Shown piece by piece: positions 12,740-23,401 of a stretch of DNA of 64,000 nucleotides (position 1 is its first letter; each line of letters opens with the position of its first letter). The DNA is from Aspergillus flavus (taxonomy: Eukaryota > Ascomycota > Eurotiomycetes > Eurotiales > Aspergillaceae). The stretch lies in NCBI RefSeq assembly GCF_009017415.1, contig NC_092403.1:1-64000 (forward strand). Reading direction: 5' to 3'. The position numbers were made by a program, and so were the translations under genes. The notes beneath the pieces are model-generated. The model was not told the origin of the DNA, searched no databases, and saw only the letters and a list, made by a program, of their open reading frames with translations.

Positions 12740-13780
12740 TTATCCTCGAGGCTACTGTGCCAAAGTGATCAAACCAGCGAGTGAGGCTTTGGGGTTAGTT
12801 AAATGCAGCTATTTAAAATCCCGGGGAAGTTATTCTTCCAAGTAGAGTAAAGACGTCATGTTATTATGAATATCTATCAAGGAATAAATGGTGGCGCCAC
12901 GCGGTCCATATCTCGCTGCTGAAAGTTTCCTCCTATAAAACCAATGTCACGTGTGGCCAAAAAACCACAAACAATATCTGATTTTTACTGAGACAGGGTG
13001 ATCACTTATGAGGTAAAATCGGAGTTCTCTCCGGTGCAACGGTGTAACTGAGAACACACGGTGTTTTGTGATCTATGGCAAGAGAATTCTGTTACACTAA
13101 AGGTGAGCCGGTCCTTTCATCCTGGTCTTTCTTTGCCCTAAACAGCACAGTAAAACAAATTTTCCGTTCTCACAATACGTCGGGTCCTTTGGTGTTCCCT
13201 GTGAGATTGGTATGTTAATTGGTCTAGACGGATCGGCTGGTGTTCTTTTCTCGATAGATAGTACAGATGACATCAAGACTTCCATATACCATCCGTCTCT
13301 GGTGCTCTGCGCACAACTTGAAAATATAGTTTCGCGGCCTGCGGTTGATCGCCTTTTAAGACTAGTTCATCCCAATGTCAGTGGTGTGACGATTTCCGTC
13401 CATTGTCAGGTGACAATGCAGGTATTATCTTTACTGGACCTCAACATTAGCAAGCAAGAAGAAACTCTCCAAGCTTCTCTCCACACACAGATGAGTAGAG
13501 CTCACCAAGCCTGCCACCATCCGCTTCCGCGTAACGTGTTGGCCCGATCACAATATAATAATATATTTCTAGCGACTATAGGCTTTATATGTCAGCAAAA
13601 AAGGCATGTGACGGAATCCCTCGCTGGCAGCTCTCCAGTATGCAAGGCTGCATGCCATCACATACCAAGCGACGGAATGAATAAAGCGGAAGTCTCATTC
13701 TGCACAGGATGGTCACACACTGGTGGCTTGCATCGGCAAGCTTCCCTGTCGTTGCGGTATTTCTCCTAACGCTCCCAGGT
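12740..13780. other. Stretch with one unrecognised open frame
   Basis: The only long frame is 13212-13769 (+, 185 residues, true ATG). It has no signal peptide, no membrane segment and no recognisable motif, and its composition (many Ser, His, Cys, Gln) looks like translated non-coding DNA. The MFS promoter would lie at the left end. I do not call a gene. Confidence 0.3.
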
Positions 13781-13839
13781 TAGAGGTTAATCTGACCGAC
13801 GTGCCATCCAGGGAGTACTATGTTCAATGGCCATAATGT

Positions 13840-16083
13840 TCAATATTTGCGCTGTGTCCCAGGGATGGAAAAAGATAATAGAACCCGACGGAAGCGTAAA
13901 CATTTTAGCTCAGCCAGCTTGGTACGTTCAGCACTCTTTATTCTGCTTCTGATCAGATTAATAATTTAGCGTATGCAAAATTGCCTTCAGTTCTTGGCAC
14001 CTTTTTGTGTTGTTGCGCGCACACATTTCCTGTGTATTGGTCTATATAAAGTAGTATTAATAGATTTAAAAGACTTATAACTCAACCATTTTTTAATCAA
14101 TTTATAATAAAGACATAGTTCTAGAATTATTAAATAAAATACTTTAATATTATGTTATATTTAATAAAAAATATCTTAATTCCATAGTACCAATAGTATA
14201 AATAGTTATTTAGAGGCTTAAAAGTTAATATATATATATATACTTTAGTAGATTAAGAAAGTTTTTAATATATATATACTTTCTAATACTAGATAATAGT
14301 ATATATTTAAAAGATCTAATTATCTTATTATATATTGGTTGAGTTATAAGTCTTTAAAATCTATAAATACTACTTTATATGGATTAATACATAGGAAATG
14401 TGTGCGCGCAACAAAACAAAAAGGTGCAAAGAACTGAAGGCAATTTTGCATACGCTAAATCAAACCACCCAGGACTGTCGCGCTCAAGGCCGTGTCGTTG
14501 GCATTGGCTGTCGTTGGTTACTTCGTGCTTCTACTAACGATGCGATCCAAACATAATCCAGTTAAAGAATTTATCGTATCAATACTGTGCTGGTGTGTTT
14601 TAGCAGTAATACTACTTAGTATTATTAGTGTTGTAGCTTAGAAATATACAATTATAAACTCTCAGCAAACGCTTTAGTATACGCAAAATTACTTCTATAG
14701 GATATTTGCCGCGGGCTACTACGTACTGATTGCTGTGTTTTTGGCAATCTATATAGGCAGTGTACACTCGGTGTATCTAAATCGTGAGAAAAGACGAACT
14801 ATCGAATGTACGAGCATCATCCTGCAAGTGGCCGCTTTCTTTGTCTTTCTGCTCGGTGGCGCTGCCGTCTACGCGACTATTAAAGTTTGGCTGTTTATAG
14901 ATGCGTTATATTGGGCCGACTACACTCTTCTAATAATAGGCATCGGAAATCTCGCCCCGAAGACGCACCTTAGACGAAGCTTGTTATTTCCTTATGCATC
15001 TGCAGGCATCATGAATACGGGTCTAGTCATTAGCTCGATGCGTTATTCACAGAGGACTTACGATAACTAAACATCAGATTCAAGATCGAGGAAGTACACA
15101 GCGGTATCCAGGGACACTAGGCAAGCCGCGGATGTGCTGGCAACATTCGCAGTGACAAAGAAAAGCAACCACTACAAATGCCAGCTGATCCTCAGTATCC
15201 AAACAAGGCTGATCTCTTGAAGCTCCAACGTATGAAGCGTGATTTCTATAGAAGACATCGATGGATGACTTTGGTCTCGTCCGGGTTAGCACTGTTCTTC
15301 CTCTGGTTAGTTAGTGCTGCTATTTTCCGCCGCTCAGAGAGAAGCCAGCAGTGGATTTATTTTCAGGCGCTCTATTTTATATACACGTCTCTGGCAACTA
15401 TTGATTATAGAGATCTTTACCCCACTAGCAATTTTGGTAAGGTATTTTTCGTGTTCTGGTCGCTTCTGGCTGTCCCTGTATTGACTAATGTTGTTGCTGC
15501 CATGGGTCAATTGGGCTTTGAGAAACTGACCTATTTGTTGCGCTATCTTTGGAGATTCCATGTTTCTAGACTAGCCAGGATGAACACTGACGCTCACCGC
15601 GAAAGAGAGAAATAGAAATCAGTCCCCGGCCCAGGTATAGCCACCGACAGGAATAGTCGTGCCTCAGAACCCACGAACTCTATGCAACCATCCACCGGTG
15701 TGCAAAGCAGTTCAACATATGAAAAGAAGGAGTCTGGTAAATTGCTCGTCCAGACTGCTCAGCGCTCCCTTACTCTCTGCGAGGAAATTCACAAGCTCAT
15801 ATTAACACTGCAAAGTTCGTCTACTACCCAGCTAGATCTGAACAGTGAGTGGGATAGGGTCCTTCCACTGCTCCATCCTGAAGGCGATGGGTGTGGCTTG
15901 TCAGAAACCACTTCTCTTGCCACACTCTATGGTCATACCAGATCCTTAGACACGGACAGATCGACCACAGACGTGAACAAGGAAATCCTGTGGATGCTCA
16001 AGTTCTTGACGGAAACGGCCTGCTTGCATTTAAGGGAGGGGGTGGCGAGAGAGCACTGTGTAAGGTCAAACACACTGTCCTAG
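13840..16083 (+). pseudogene. TOK-type outward-rectifier K+ channel, broken
   Basis: Fungal TOK channels have eight membrane spans and two pore loops. An N-terminal part (FNICAVSQGWKKII near 13850) lies left of the MITE. TVALKAVSLALAVVGYF follows at about 14475, then IFAAGYYVLIAVFLAIYIG and pore 1 ALYWADYTLLIIGIGNLAP at about 14910. Pore 2 is in another frame (about 15345-15500): QWIYFQALYFIYTSLATIDYRDLYPTSNFGKVFFVFW. The second filter reads IDYRD where a working channel has IGYGD, so two filter glycines are lost. The cytoplasmic tail is in yet another frame (15682-16083). In-frame stops, frame shifts, the MITE and the damaged filter all say pseudogene. Confidence 0.85.
13964..14460. mobile_element. 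MITE-like element with 125-bp inverted repeats
   Basis: A 497-base element is bounded by ATTTAGCGTATGCAAAATTG and its inverse. The two arms (13964-14088 and 14336-14460) match over about 125 bases with fewer than a dozen differences, and the 250-base centre is AT-rich. There is no coding capacity, so it is non-autonomous. Flanks are TAATA on the left and CAAAC on the right, with no clear target duplication. It sits within the TOK channel pseudogene, between the N-terminal piece and the first recognisable membrane span. Confidence 0.85.
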
Positions 16084-16405
16084 TCAGGCGAATATGGGTT
16101 CGTGGAGGAGCACGCTACAGATATACAGAAGACCTTTGATTATGAATATCCTCTAGGCCATTTAGAGCGGCAAACCGGAGTAAAGTGTTGCTCTATATAG
16201 TACTGTGGATAGCTACCAATGACTGGCAGCGTCTACTATACGATATTCTATTTACTGTTCTCCTAACTGGTATGTGGTTTATATACTTCTTCAGCGCTAT
16301 GAATCAAAAGAAGATACCTGCATTAGTAAGTCGATATCCTTCTCTCCATGTTATCAGAGTTTGGCTATATAGAAATAGATAATATAGCACTCCTCTTTGG
16401 ACCAT
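16084..16405. other. Stretch without a clear gene
   Basis: Downstream of the channel tail. A 65-codon frame (16185-16382, +) is hydrophobic (GMWFIYFFSAM) and could be a scrap of another membrane protein, but no family is recognised. Confidence 0.3.
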
Positions 16406-16897
16406 TCAAAGTTTGCTGTCCCTCGCAACCATCTTCTCAATGTCAAAGAACGGGTAGTAATACTTAAATATTGAGGATTTGAGAGTGTACCTATGGTTGG
16501 ACGTGAATTCCAGATATAATCTGTTTCACGGCCAGCTCGACCTTCTTGAAGTTGACAGTTACCTGGTTCATGAAGTACCAGCTCAGATTCTAATAAAGCA
16601 ATTAGATTGGTCGATGGGAACACTTGCTGGAATTTTAAGAACAGGAAAAATATAAGATGGAATATGACGTGCGCTCATACATTGCCGAATAGCGGCGCTT
16701 ACTTTGTTCACAAGATCCGCAGTAAACGTAACTCCCTGCTTCATGTTGAGGAACAATACAACCTTTTCGTCGTTATCGGAGGGTCTCCGTTGGCCCACAC
16801 AGAGCGAGCCTTCCACCTCGTGGGCAAAGTCGCCCTCAATAACTTGGTAGATCTCCAAGGAGCCAAATCGTACACCGGACGGATTGAGTACGCATGA
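16406..16897 (-). pseudogene. Acetoacetyl-CoA synthetase, C-terminal fragment
   Basis: Acetoacetyl-CoA synthetase activates acetoacetate as the CoA thioester. Reading leftward, NPSGVRFGSLEIYQVIEG, then SLCVGQRRPSDNDEKVVLF, ARHIPSYIF and VTVNFKKVELAVKQIISG match the C-terminal domain of this enzyme, including the loop that carries the catalytic Lys of ANL ligases (VNxKKVE). The usual tail follows in a shifted frame (KYYYPFFDIEKMVARDSKL, stop at 16406). At least two frame changes occur between IF and the end. The adenylate-forming core upstream of 16897 is absent; the fragment runs straight into the 3' end of the hydrolase pseudogene. Confidence 0.85.
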
Positions 16898-16914
16898 CGC
16901 ACATGGTATTGATT

Positions 16915-18018
16915 TTACTCCTGCTTGTACCTTAGTTTCGACATAATGTTCTCTTCTTTATACGCAGCATCTAACAACCAGAAATATCTCTTTTTGCCAA
17001 GTAGTGTACAACGGTTGTCCCTAGAATACCAAGTGTACCGGATCTCATCTTTCACCGATGCCACGCCTTCTATCTCCACCTCTACCACGTCTCCAGCTTT
17101 CAGAAACTCCTTGGTAAAGAATCCTACGCCAGCTGGGGTACCATCCATGATTACTGTTCCTTTGCGAAGTGTCATACCCCGTGAGAGGTGGCTAATAATC
17201 TGCCGAACACTCCAGGTCATATCGTTTGTACTGGTCTGTTGTTTAACCTCCCCATTGACCGGGGCCACCAGACGGAGATCCTTGGGGTCTTGTATTTCAC
17301 TGGTCGTAACAATGGTATATGGAATAGGACCAAACTGATAAAAGGATTTAGAATGGCCAAATTGCATCCTGGACGCTTCGGGGAGCTGGAAGCTCCGTGC
17401 GGACAGGTCATTTCCGGCCGTGTAGCCCAGGACATAGTCCAGTGCGACCTCTTCGGAAATATTTTTTGCATCTCGTCCCATAACTACGGTCACCTCGCCC
17501 TCATAGTCCAGCATTTCACGCGCGTTGGGGTGAATGTCATGGTGTCAAAGGGGCCAGCTAGTGCATCAGCTGGCTTGGCGAATATAGGAGGGTATTTCGG
17601 ACATTCAGCTATTATTTTCTGTCAACAAGTCATGCACGACTGCTAGAGATTTCCCGAGTATATACCTCTGCTTCATTTACGTGACTCTGATAATTCAGGC
17701 CCACTATTAATATGATTGGTGTACGTTCTATATGGCATAGGAGCTGTCGGAGCGATACTTGTCAGAACAAGAGACAGGATTGCCAATGGGTGCGAACCCC
17801 ACCTTCTCAACTTGGCTGATATCTTCAGTGGGCTGTAGCTTAGTGAAAGGATTACTAGTCAATCTTCTAACATTGTATGTGCCCCCGGTTGACGCTGAGT
17901 AGATCGTCGAAGGAGACGCCGTCTCCAATGGCAAAACAGACCAATCGGTTGAAGGCCATTTCGAATTTGTGAGGGGATTGTATGACGGTATAGTTAATAA
18001 TTTGAAAAGTGCAATCAA
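16915..18018 (-). pseudogene. FAH-family hydrolase, frame-shifted
   Basis: Fumarylacetoacetate-hydrolase-fold enzymes cleave C-C bonds or isomerise in aromatic and sugar-acid breakdown. The main frame 16915-17514 carries EGEVTVVMGRDAKNISEEVA, VLGYTAGNDLSARSFQ, VNGEVKQQTS, WSVRQIISHLSRGMTLRKG and MDGTPAGVGFF, all core family motifs. Upstream, YPPIFAKPADALAGPFD (about 17560-17600) lies one base out of frame, explained by a single deletion near 17543. VGLNYQSHVNEAE (about 17670-17705) and an N-terminal section (to about 18018) are in other frames with stops between. The C-terminus ends in an unusual extension running into the AACS fragment. Confidence 0.8.
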
Positions 18019-18309
18019 ATGTGAGCACTGGACTTTGATGTTTCCTGAGAAAGCAAACTGGGTGTCAGTACGCGGCGTAGAATTTATACCCTAAATCAGG
18101 AGGTACAAGCCGACAAGATAGGTCCCACCACACCGCCATGTTGAAGATGTGGGGCCTTTTCCTGACTGCCTACTAGGAGTACGGAATAGATAAAGTTCCA
18201 AGTCACGTCTACTGTTCAGTTCATATTGTTTTAACGCAACAGTTCACATGACCGTTTCGCTCTCTTGGGTTTCTCATATTGGCAACCCGGCACTATCCTC
18301 ATCCTCTCT

Positions 18310-19173
18310 ATGGCAATCACAGAATTATCCATAAATCCTAACCACGGGGCCTCAGTCCCCGATACGAGTTCCTCTCAGGAGCAAATATCTCCAGCTACAT
18401 GGCTTCAATCCAGGGGCGTCAAGGTCGAAGACCGCGTTCGGTTGGCCAGGCTCTCTCATATGTGTTATCAGCATCCAGACTCGGATGCATTAGTCAATTT
18501 TATGCCGGATTTGTCACCTCAAACTTCTATGTTGAATGCAAACTAACCTTTCTAGATTTTGGAATGGTGATAGCAAGAAGAACGGAGAATGAAATCTGGT
18601 TCCGAGGCTATGGAATCGACCAATATGTCTACTATGCAACGAAAGGACCAAAGAGGTTTTTGGGAGGAGCATTCGGAGTCGACTCGAAAGACAAATTTGA
18701 GATGTAAGACAATTCATTGCCAGGATCCCGGAAGATAATACTAATTTCATGTGATTCCTTCCCTCATAGGGCTGCCAAAATACCCAGAGCATTTCTAGCT
18801 CAAGACTTATCTGGAGCCCGGGGAGAAGGTCGGATGGTGCCTCTGCAGCTCCTATAGAGAAGTTGAAACTCAACTACCCGAACGAGAAGCAGAGGCTCCG
18901 TCAGTTTAATCGTTTTAATCCGGGCCCCGCTGCGGTACATAAAGTCAGTCGACGTCTATTTTCTGTTTGAAATGGTCTTCTTTCCTTGCTGATAGTTCCT
19001 GCTACTGTTGGTTGGGCCACTTTGGCTATTCCACGCAACGCATCGAGGAGCTCCTGTCATTCTACACCTCCTATTTTAACATAGTTCCAACCGACTTGCT
19101 TTACATGGAACGTGACGGCCACAGAATTTGCATGACGACATTTATGCACCTTGACTTAGGCAAAGCTATTTAG
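18310..19173 (+). pseudogene. VOC / extradiol-dioxygenase-like protein, truncated
   Basis: Matches fungal two-domain VOC-fold proteins related to extradiol ring-cleavage dioxygenases. Start at 18310; ARLSHMCYQHPDSDALVNF, then ENEIWFRGYGIDQYVYYATKGPKRFLGGAF after a likely intron ending near 18557. NYPNEKQRLRQFNRFNPGPAAVHK follows near 18870-18945, then LGHFGYSTQRIEELLSFYTSYFNIVPTDLLYMERDGH from about 19012, and a stop at 19173. Family metal ligands are two His (the SHM and GHF positions) and a C-terminal Glu. The last portion containing that Glu is gone, a segment before NYPNEK is missing, and the first intron does not restore frame. Confidence 0.8.
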
Positions 19174-21200
19174 TCAATGATTGCCGGAGCGGCACCTTTT
19201 CTTGCCTGTCCCCGCCAGTAGTAGATAATGCCCGCATATTGATTACGCACCAGTAAAACGTACCTTACACTTACGAAACCATTGACTCCTAGTACGGTGG
19301 CCCACAATGTCAACAATTCAATACCTGGCAGCCATTTGTGATACCTGAATATATACGCGAAAACCTTAGTATTAGCTATCTGCACGATATTCCGGGGGTT
19401 GCTGCTGAACGTGGGTGCATATAACCCTGCATGCTTACCAATCGACGTTGACAGAGTATTCAATATCTAACAGCTCAAGCGTATGTGGATCTAATACTGA
19501 GCTAATTAGGAGATCTATATCTGGAATAAAGACATGAAATTCTGGTTGTCAGACATCTGTGGAAGTAGTGGTATTGGTATATTTTTGTCATAAACACCAG
19601 AGTTAACAACGCACTTCCGAAGTTGGACCCCGCATCCGAAATTCGCTGCTACGCGATAGACAGTCCCAGATACGCCCCATTATGCGGAGACCGGGACACT
19701 AGACCAGACATTGCGATAGGTTTAACTACGCTCATAAGATAGACACCGACAGACCGTCTAAGCCGTTTAGTGGTGCCACTCTGAAAATCATGATTAAGTG
19801 GCGTATTCCCAATAACTTAAAAATGCTCTAAGTCTCGCATCACGTTGTGGTGCCAGAGTCAAGCCAGGTCCAGACCCTCACAGAGTAACGGAATCTCTTG
19901 TTCGTCTCTGGGACTCCCGATGACAGGTCAGTCACGTTGAATGAACCGTGTCTAGCAGCATCCTACCGGGCCTATCCGTGATTATGACACTACCAGGGGT
20001 TAGGAGATGGTTATGTTTAAGCTCACAGAGCCCGTTATGAGTGGTGTGCTTGTCCGGCCAATGTGGATGTGGCCAAAGTCCCCGGCCAATATCGCTCGCG
20101 TCGAGACACGACGCAGAAGCACCTGGAGCCGAAGACAGGGTCAATTTGACAACCGTTGAAGGACAATTTCCGGGAGATATTACGTAGTCGCTCAGCTTTG
20201 ATAGTATGTCCGGTTGCATCAAGCAACCCGCTCGAGCCCGTCTACCCGATTTGGGCCTTTCTTCTGATGAACGCCACCGGCGACCTGATCCGTATAGAAG
20301 CAGGCAATGGTATGGTCGATAGACTTTCCTCACACTACCAGCTTGTAAATGCTTGACGATTATGTCAAATGCATGATATTGCTTATGCGAGCGGTCCACA
20401 GTTTTCCATTATGTGGGTGCAATCTTTCCTTGGATTTGCTGTGGCAAGACCCTGTTTGTTCTCATTAAACTCTTGCCTGAATGGAGAATTAATATCCCCT
20501 TATTAGATGTTCTGTCCCTTCAATCTGCATTTTTCTGTCTCTTAAGGCCGATTCAAGGGACTGTTGAAGTGGGCGGAAATTTGAAATCAAGCAGGATATC
20601 TTACCTGGCCACAACAGACATGTTAGTCACTTACAGAAAGAGGGTAAGCAATATTGACCGAGCTGATGAATTGTAAAATTACTACATATATGGAAAGATT
20701 CAAAGAAAGGCGTTATTGCTTTTCGATGGGTTTTATACACGCCTTCGCACTCCATACTACAATCAAAAATAGAATTATATCCACTGTCTCCACGAACTTC
20801 CTGGTCTCTGTACTCATAATGACACGCCAGGAATAGTACTGCGCTGTGACGCTAAGGGTCCTAGGACTATTCGAAGCCATAAAAATCAAAGCTCTTGCCT
20901 TCCAGGCAGATTCAGCGGTTGTTGTTTATGGGTGATCCGGATCATCCGTGCAAGGGATGGTAAAACTGAGTGTGGCTAGTATGGTGTAGGCTTAACGTAT
21001 CATAATTTTAGGAACATACATACGAGGTGATCCTTCGAAGCATACACTCTTGAATGTGACGCCTATCCATACTTCGACTGATCACCTTGGGACAATGAGA
21101 AAGAAGTAGGATCTTCGTCCGTGTAATGATCACCAGTATTGCCCCTGGGGTTGAAACTTGATTCCATTTTCAACTCAACAATTCTCAATCCAGAGCCAAA
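19174..21200. other. Two kilobases without a recognised gene
   Basis: Many short frames exist on both strands (for example 19170-19463 minus and 19932-20399 minus) but none shows a family motif. Composition is normal. This is probably eroded gene sequence too old to read. Confidence 0.4.
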
Positions 21201-23401
21201 CTATGTTGTCAATCCCCGCTTGAGCCTGTTCTCGTTTGCCTGGTAAGGCTCATTTGCTTCTTCACGGGCCATGTCGTTTATCCAGCTTCCGTTAGGTTGA
21301 ATTTTCTCGCCCTTTGATAGCTTCGAGGCCAAGTATAGCCATGATAAGATGTTACCCACCGTACTTACTTCATCGCTCACGCTCTTAGCCGCGTGGCTGC
21401 TCATACGGTCAAACAACTCTCGATCTGTCCAGAGCTCAAACAAATGTTCCGCTACCGCATCGGTGTCACCAACGTCCACCAGGTAGCCATTTTTTCCATG
21501 TTGAATCTGCAGTGGAATCCCACCAGCTCGTGTCGCAATTACTGGTTTCCCTAGGTGGAGTGCCTCTGAGACCTTGACGTCGAATCCCTCACGAGTAGAG
21601 AGCTGGAGGGCAATCTTTGTTCTGGACAGGAGGGTATGAAGCATCTGGTCATTAGGGCCAATTCGCATGACACAGATGAGTCACTGAATGCTGCTCAATA
21701 AAGTCTAAGGTGTTATCCCAGACTAATGAACCGTCTGGGTCATCCACTGATCCGTGTCCACAGATGAAAAGTTTGGGTGGCCTCAAGTCTGGACGGGAAT
21801 CCACAAGTAGCCGGTGGAATGCCCCGTATGAGATTAGGACATCTTGGATCCCTTTCGAAGGATCAAACCGAGCAACCTGGACGATATATTCCTCTAGCCA
21901 AAGCAACATATCACTGGTCCCTAGGCCCGGGAAGAGGCGAGAACAAGGCATCAGGGCTACTGGCCATCTGGGAATGCAATGTTTGTCATATACTGCTCTC
22001 GGCACTGGGAGTTGAAGACCCGTCCATAGCAACTGGCCGTTCAGTCTGTCATTGGTTTGTTCAATCCATCCAGCCAGTCTGTTGATGCAGGGAGATATCC
22101 CAGCTTTTCTTGAGGGACATCCTTTGGAACAAATGCACACACGGGGTGACTAATCAACAGACCTGCCTGCTTGATCGCCTCCCACAACAACCCCCATGCC
22201 TCAGCCTGGGGAGTCCCGGGAGTGTCAGTCAGATCGCTTCTGATCTGTATATAACTACGAAAGATGACTGGCCGATCCGGAGTCTGTTGCTTGATCAGGG
22301 GAATCAAGTACGGCAGCTGCGGGTCATCAATGATGACCACATCTGCGCCCCCCTCCCATGGCGGAACCAAAGGCCCATTCTTCTGGAACCAGGAGGGAGG
22401 AGGCGGGCCGTACCTTATAAGCCAGGGGTAGACTTGTGGGCCAAACCTATCGAGCAATGCAGAGACCTGAGTTCCTGCTGTGCCAAGCCAATATCGTTTT
22501 GCGTTTTCAAGCACCCAACCAGAAACGACATCTCTGTCCTCCTTGGTGAATGGCATCCCAGGAGCGACCACACCTTGCAGGATATTGTGGTTGTTCTTGG
22601 TGAGGCGGAAGATCCCATGTCTTGGTTTCGGAACATACGTGCCACAATGAATGAGCGACAAGGAACGAGAGGTTTGCTATTGAGATCGAGGGTAAAGGTC
22701 TTACCACCTAATATCAACTCCAATGACTTTCGCTAACCTAACCATTGCATGGTGCATGAGCGCGACACCACCGCCTTGCGGAGTCGCACTGAAGAATGCT
22801 ATTTTCACTCTGCGCTGTTTCAGATCACTAGCATACTTATTAACGGCCATCCACGTTGGGAGTCCGACGGTTTTCTCATAATCGGCAAGCCTGGTGAGTT
22901 TCACATGGAATGCGGCATCAACCACGACAAGGCCTCGCAGCCCTATCTCGGGTATAGGAGCCTTGCTGGGACCGAAAAACCTGGCTGATAATGAGGTCCT
23001 CGATCACGGGGAAGGGAGGAAAGGGAAGCCGTACCTAATGTATTTTCTTGCGATTGACTCAGCCCGTTCATCCAATGACTTATACGAGATTTCTTGCTCG
23101 TACAAGCCCCAACTCACATGCTCCTCCGCTTTGCGAAGTACGATGGGGATGATATCGAGCTCAAGCCACAGCTGGGAACAGAGCTCGGGACATTTCTCAG
23201 CGAATTCCGCCTGCATCGCCAAGCCGATCAACTTCTCGCAGTGCTTTTCCTGGTACTCTCTCAACTTGGCCAGGATGAAACTTGAAAATTTCGACCCACC
23301 CTGGTACCGATTGCCCGAGCGGAAGTCATACTGTGCAAAGTCGAGTAAATATGAGCTGTCGCAAACGGCAATAGCAAAGGACGCTCTAGAAGAAAATATA
23401 T
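21201..23401 (-). pseudogene. Trehalose synthase/phosphorylase (Ccg-9-like), broken
   Basis: GT4-fold enzymes of this fungal family act on trehalose and glucose-1-phosphate and are usually near 700 residues. In order: VCDSSYLLDFAQYDF (about 23360), EKHCEKLIGLAMQAEF, KIAFFSATPQGGGVALMHHA (22770), IDDPQLPYLIPLIK, FVPKDVPQEKLGYLPASTDW (22100). Then VQVARFDPSKGIQDVL, ICGHGSVDDPDGSL, and STREGFDVKVSEALHLGKPV with the GT signature ATRAGGIPLQIQHGKNGYLVDVGDTDAVAEH (21600-21450). A TGA interrupts after NKPMTD where the family has Trp, the frame changes near 21910, and a deletion of about 11 bases near 21680 shifts it again. The 5' end stops at an intron acceptor at the edge of the AT-rich block. Confidence 0.9.

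Noticed and set aside
22110..22736. 208-codon plus-strand frame
   Set aside because: Antisense shadow of the trehalose synthase pseudogene, whose motifs are clear on the minus strand.
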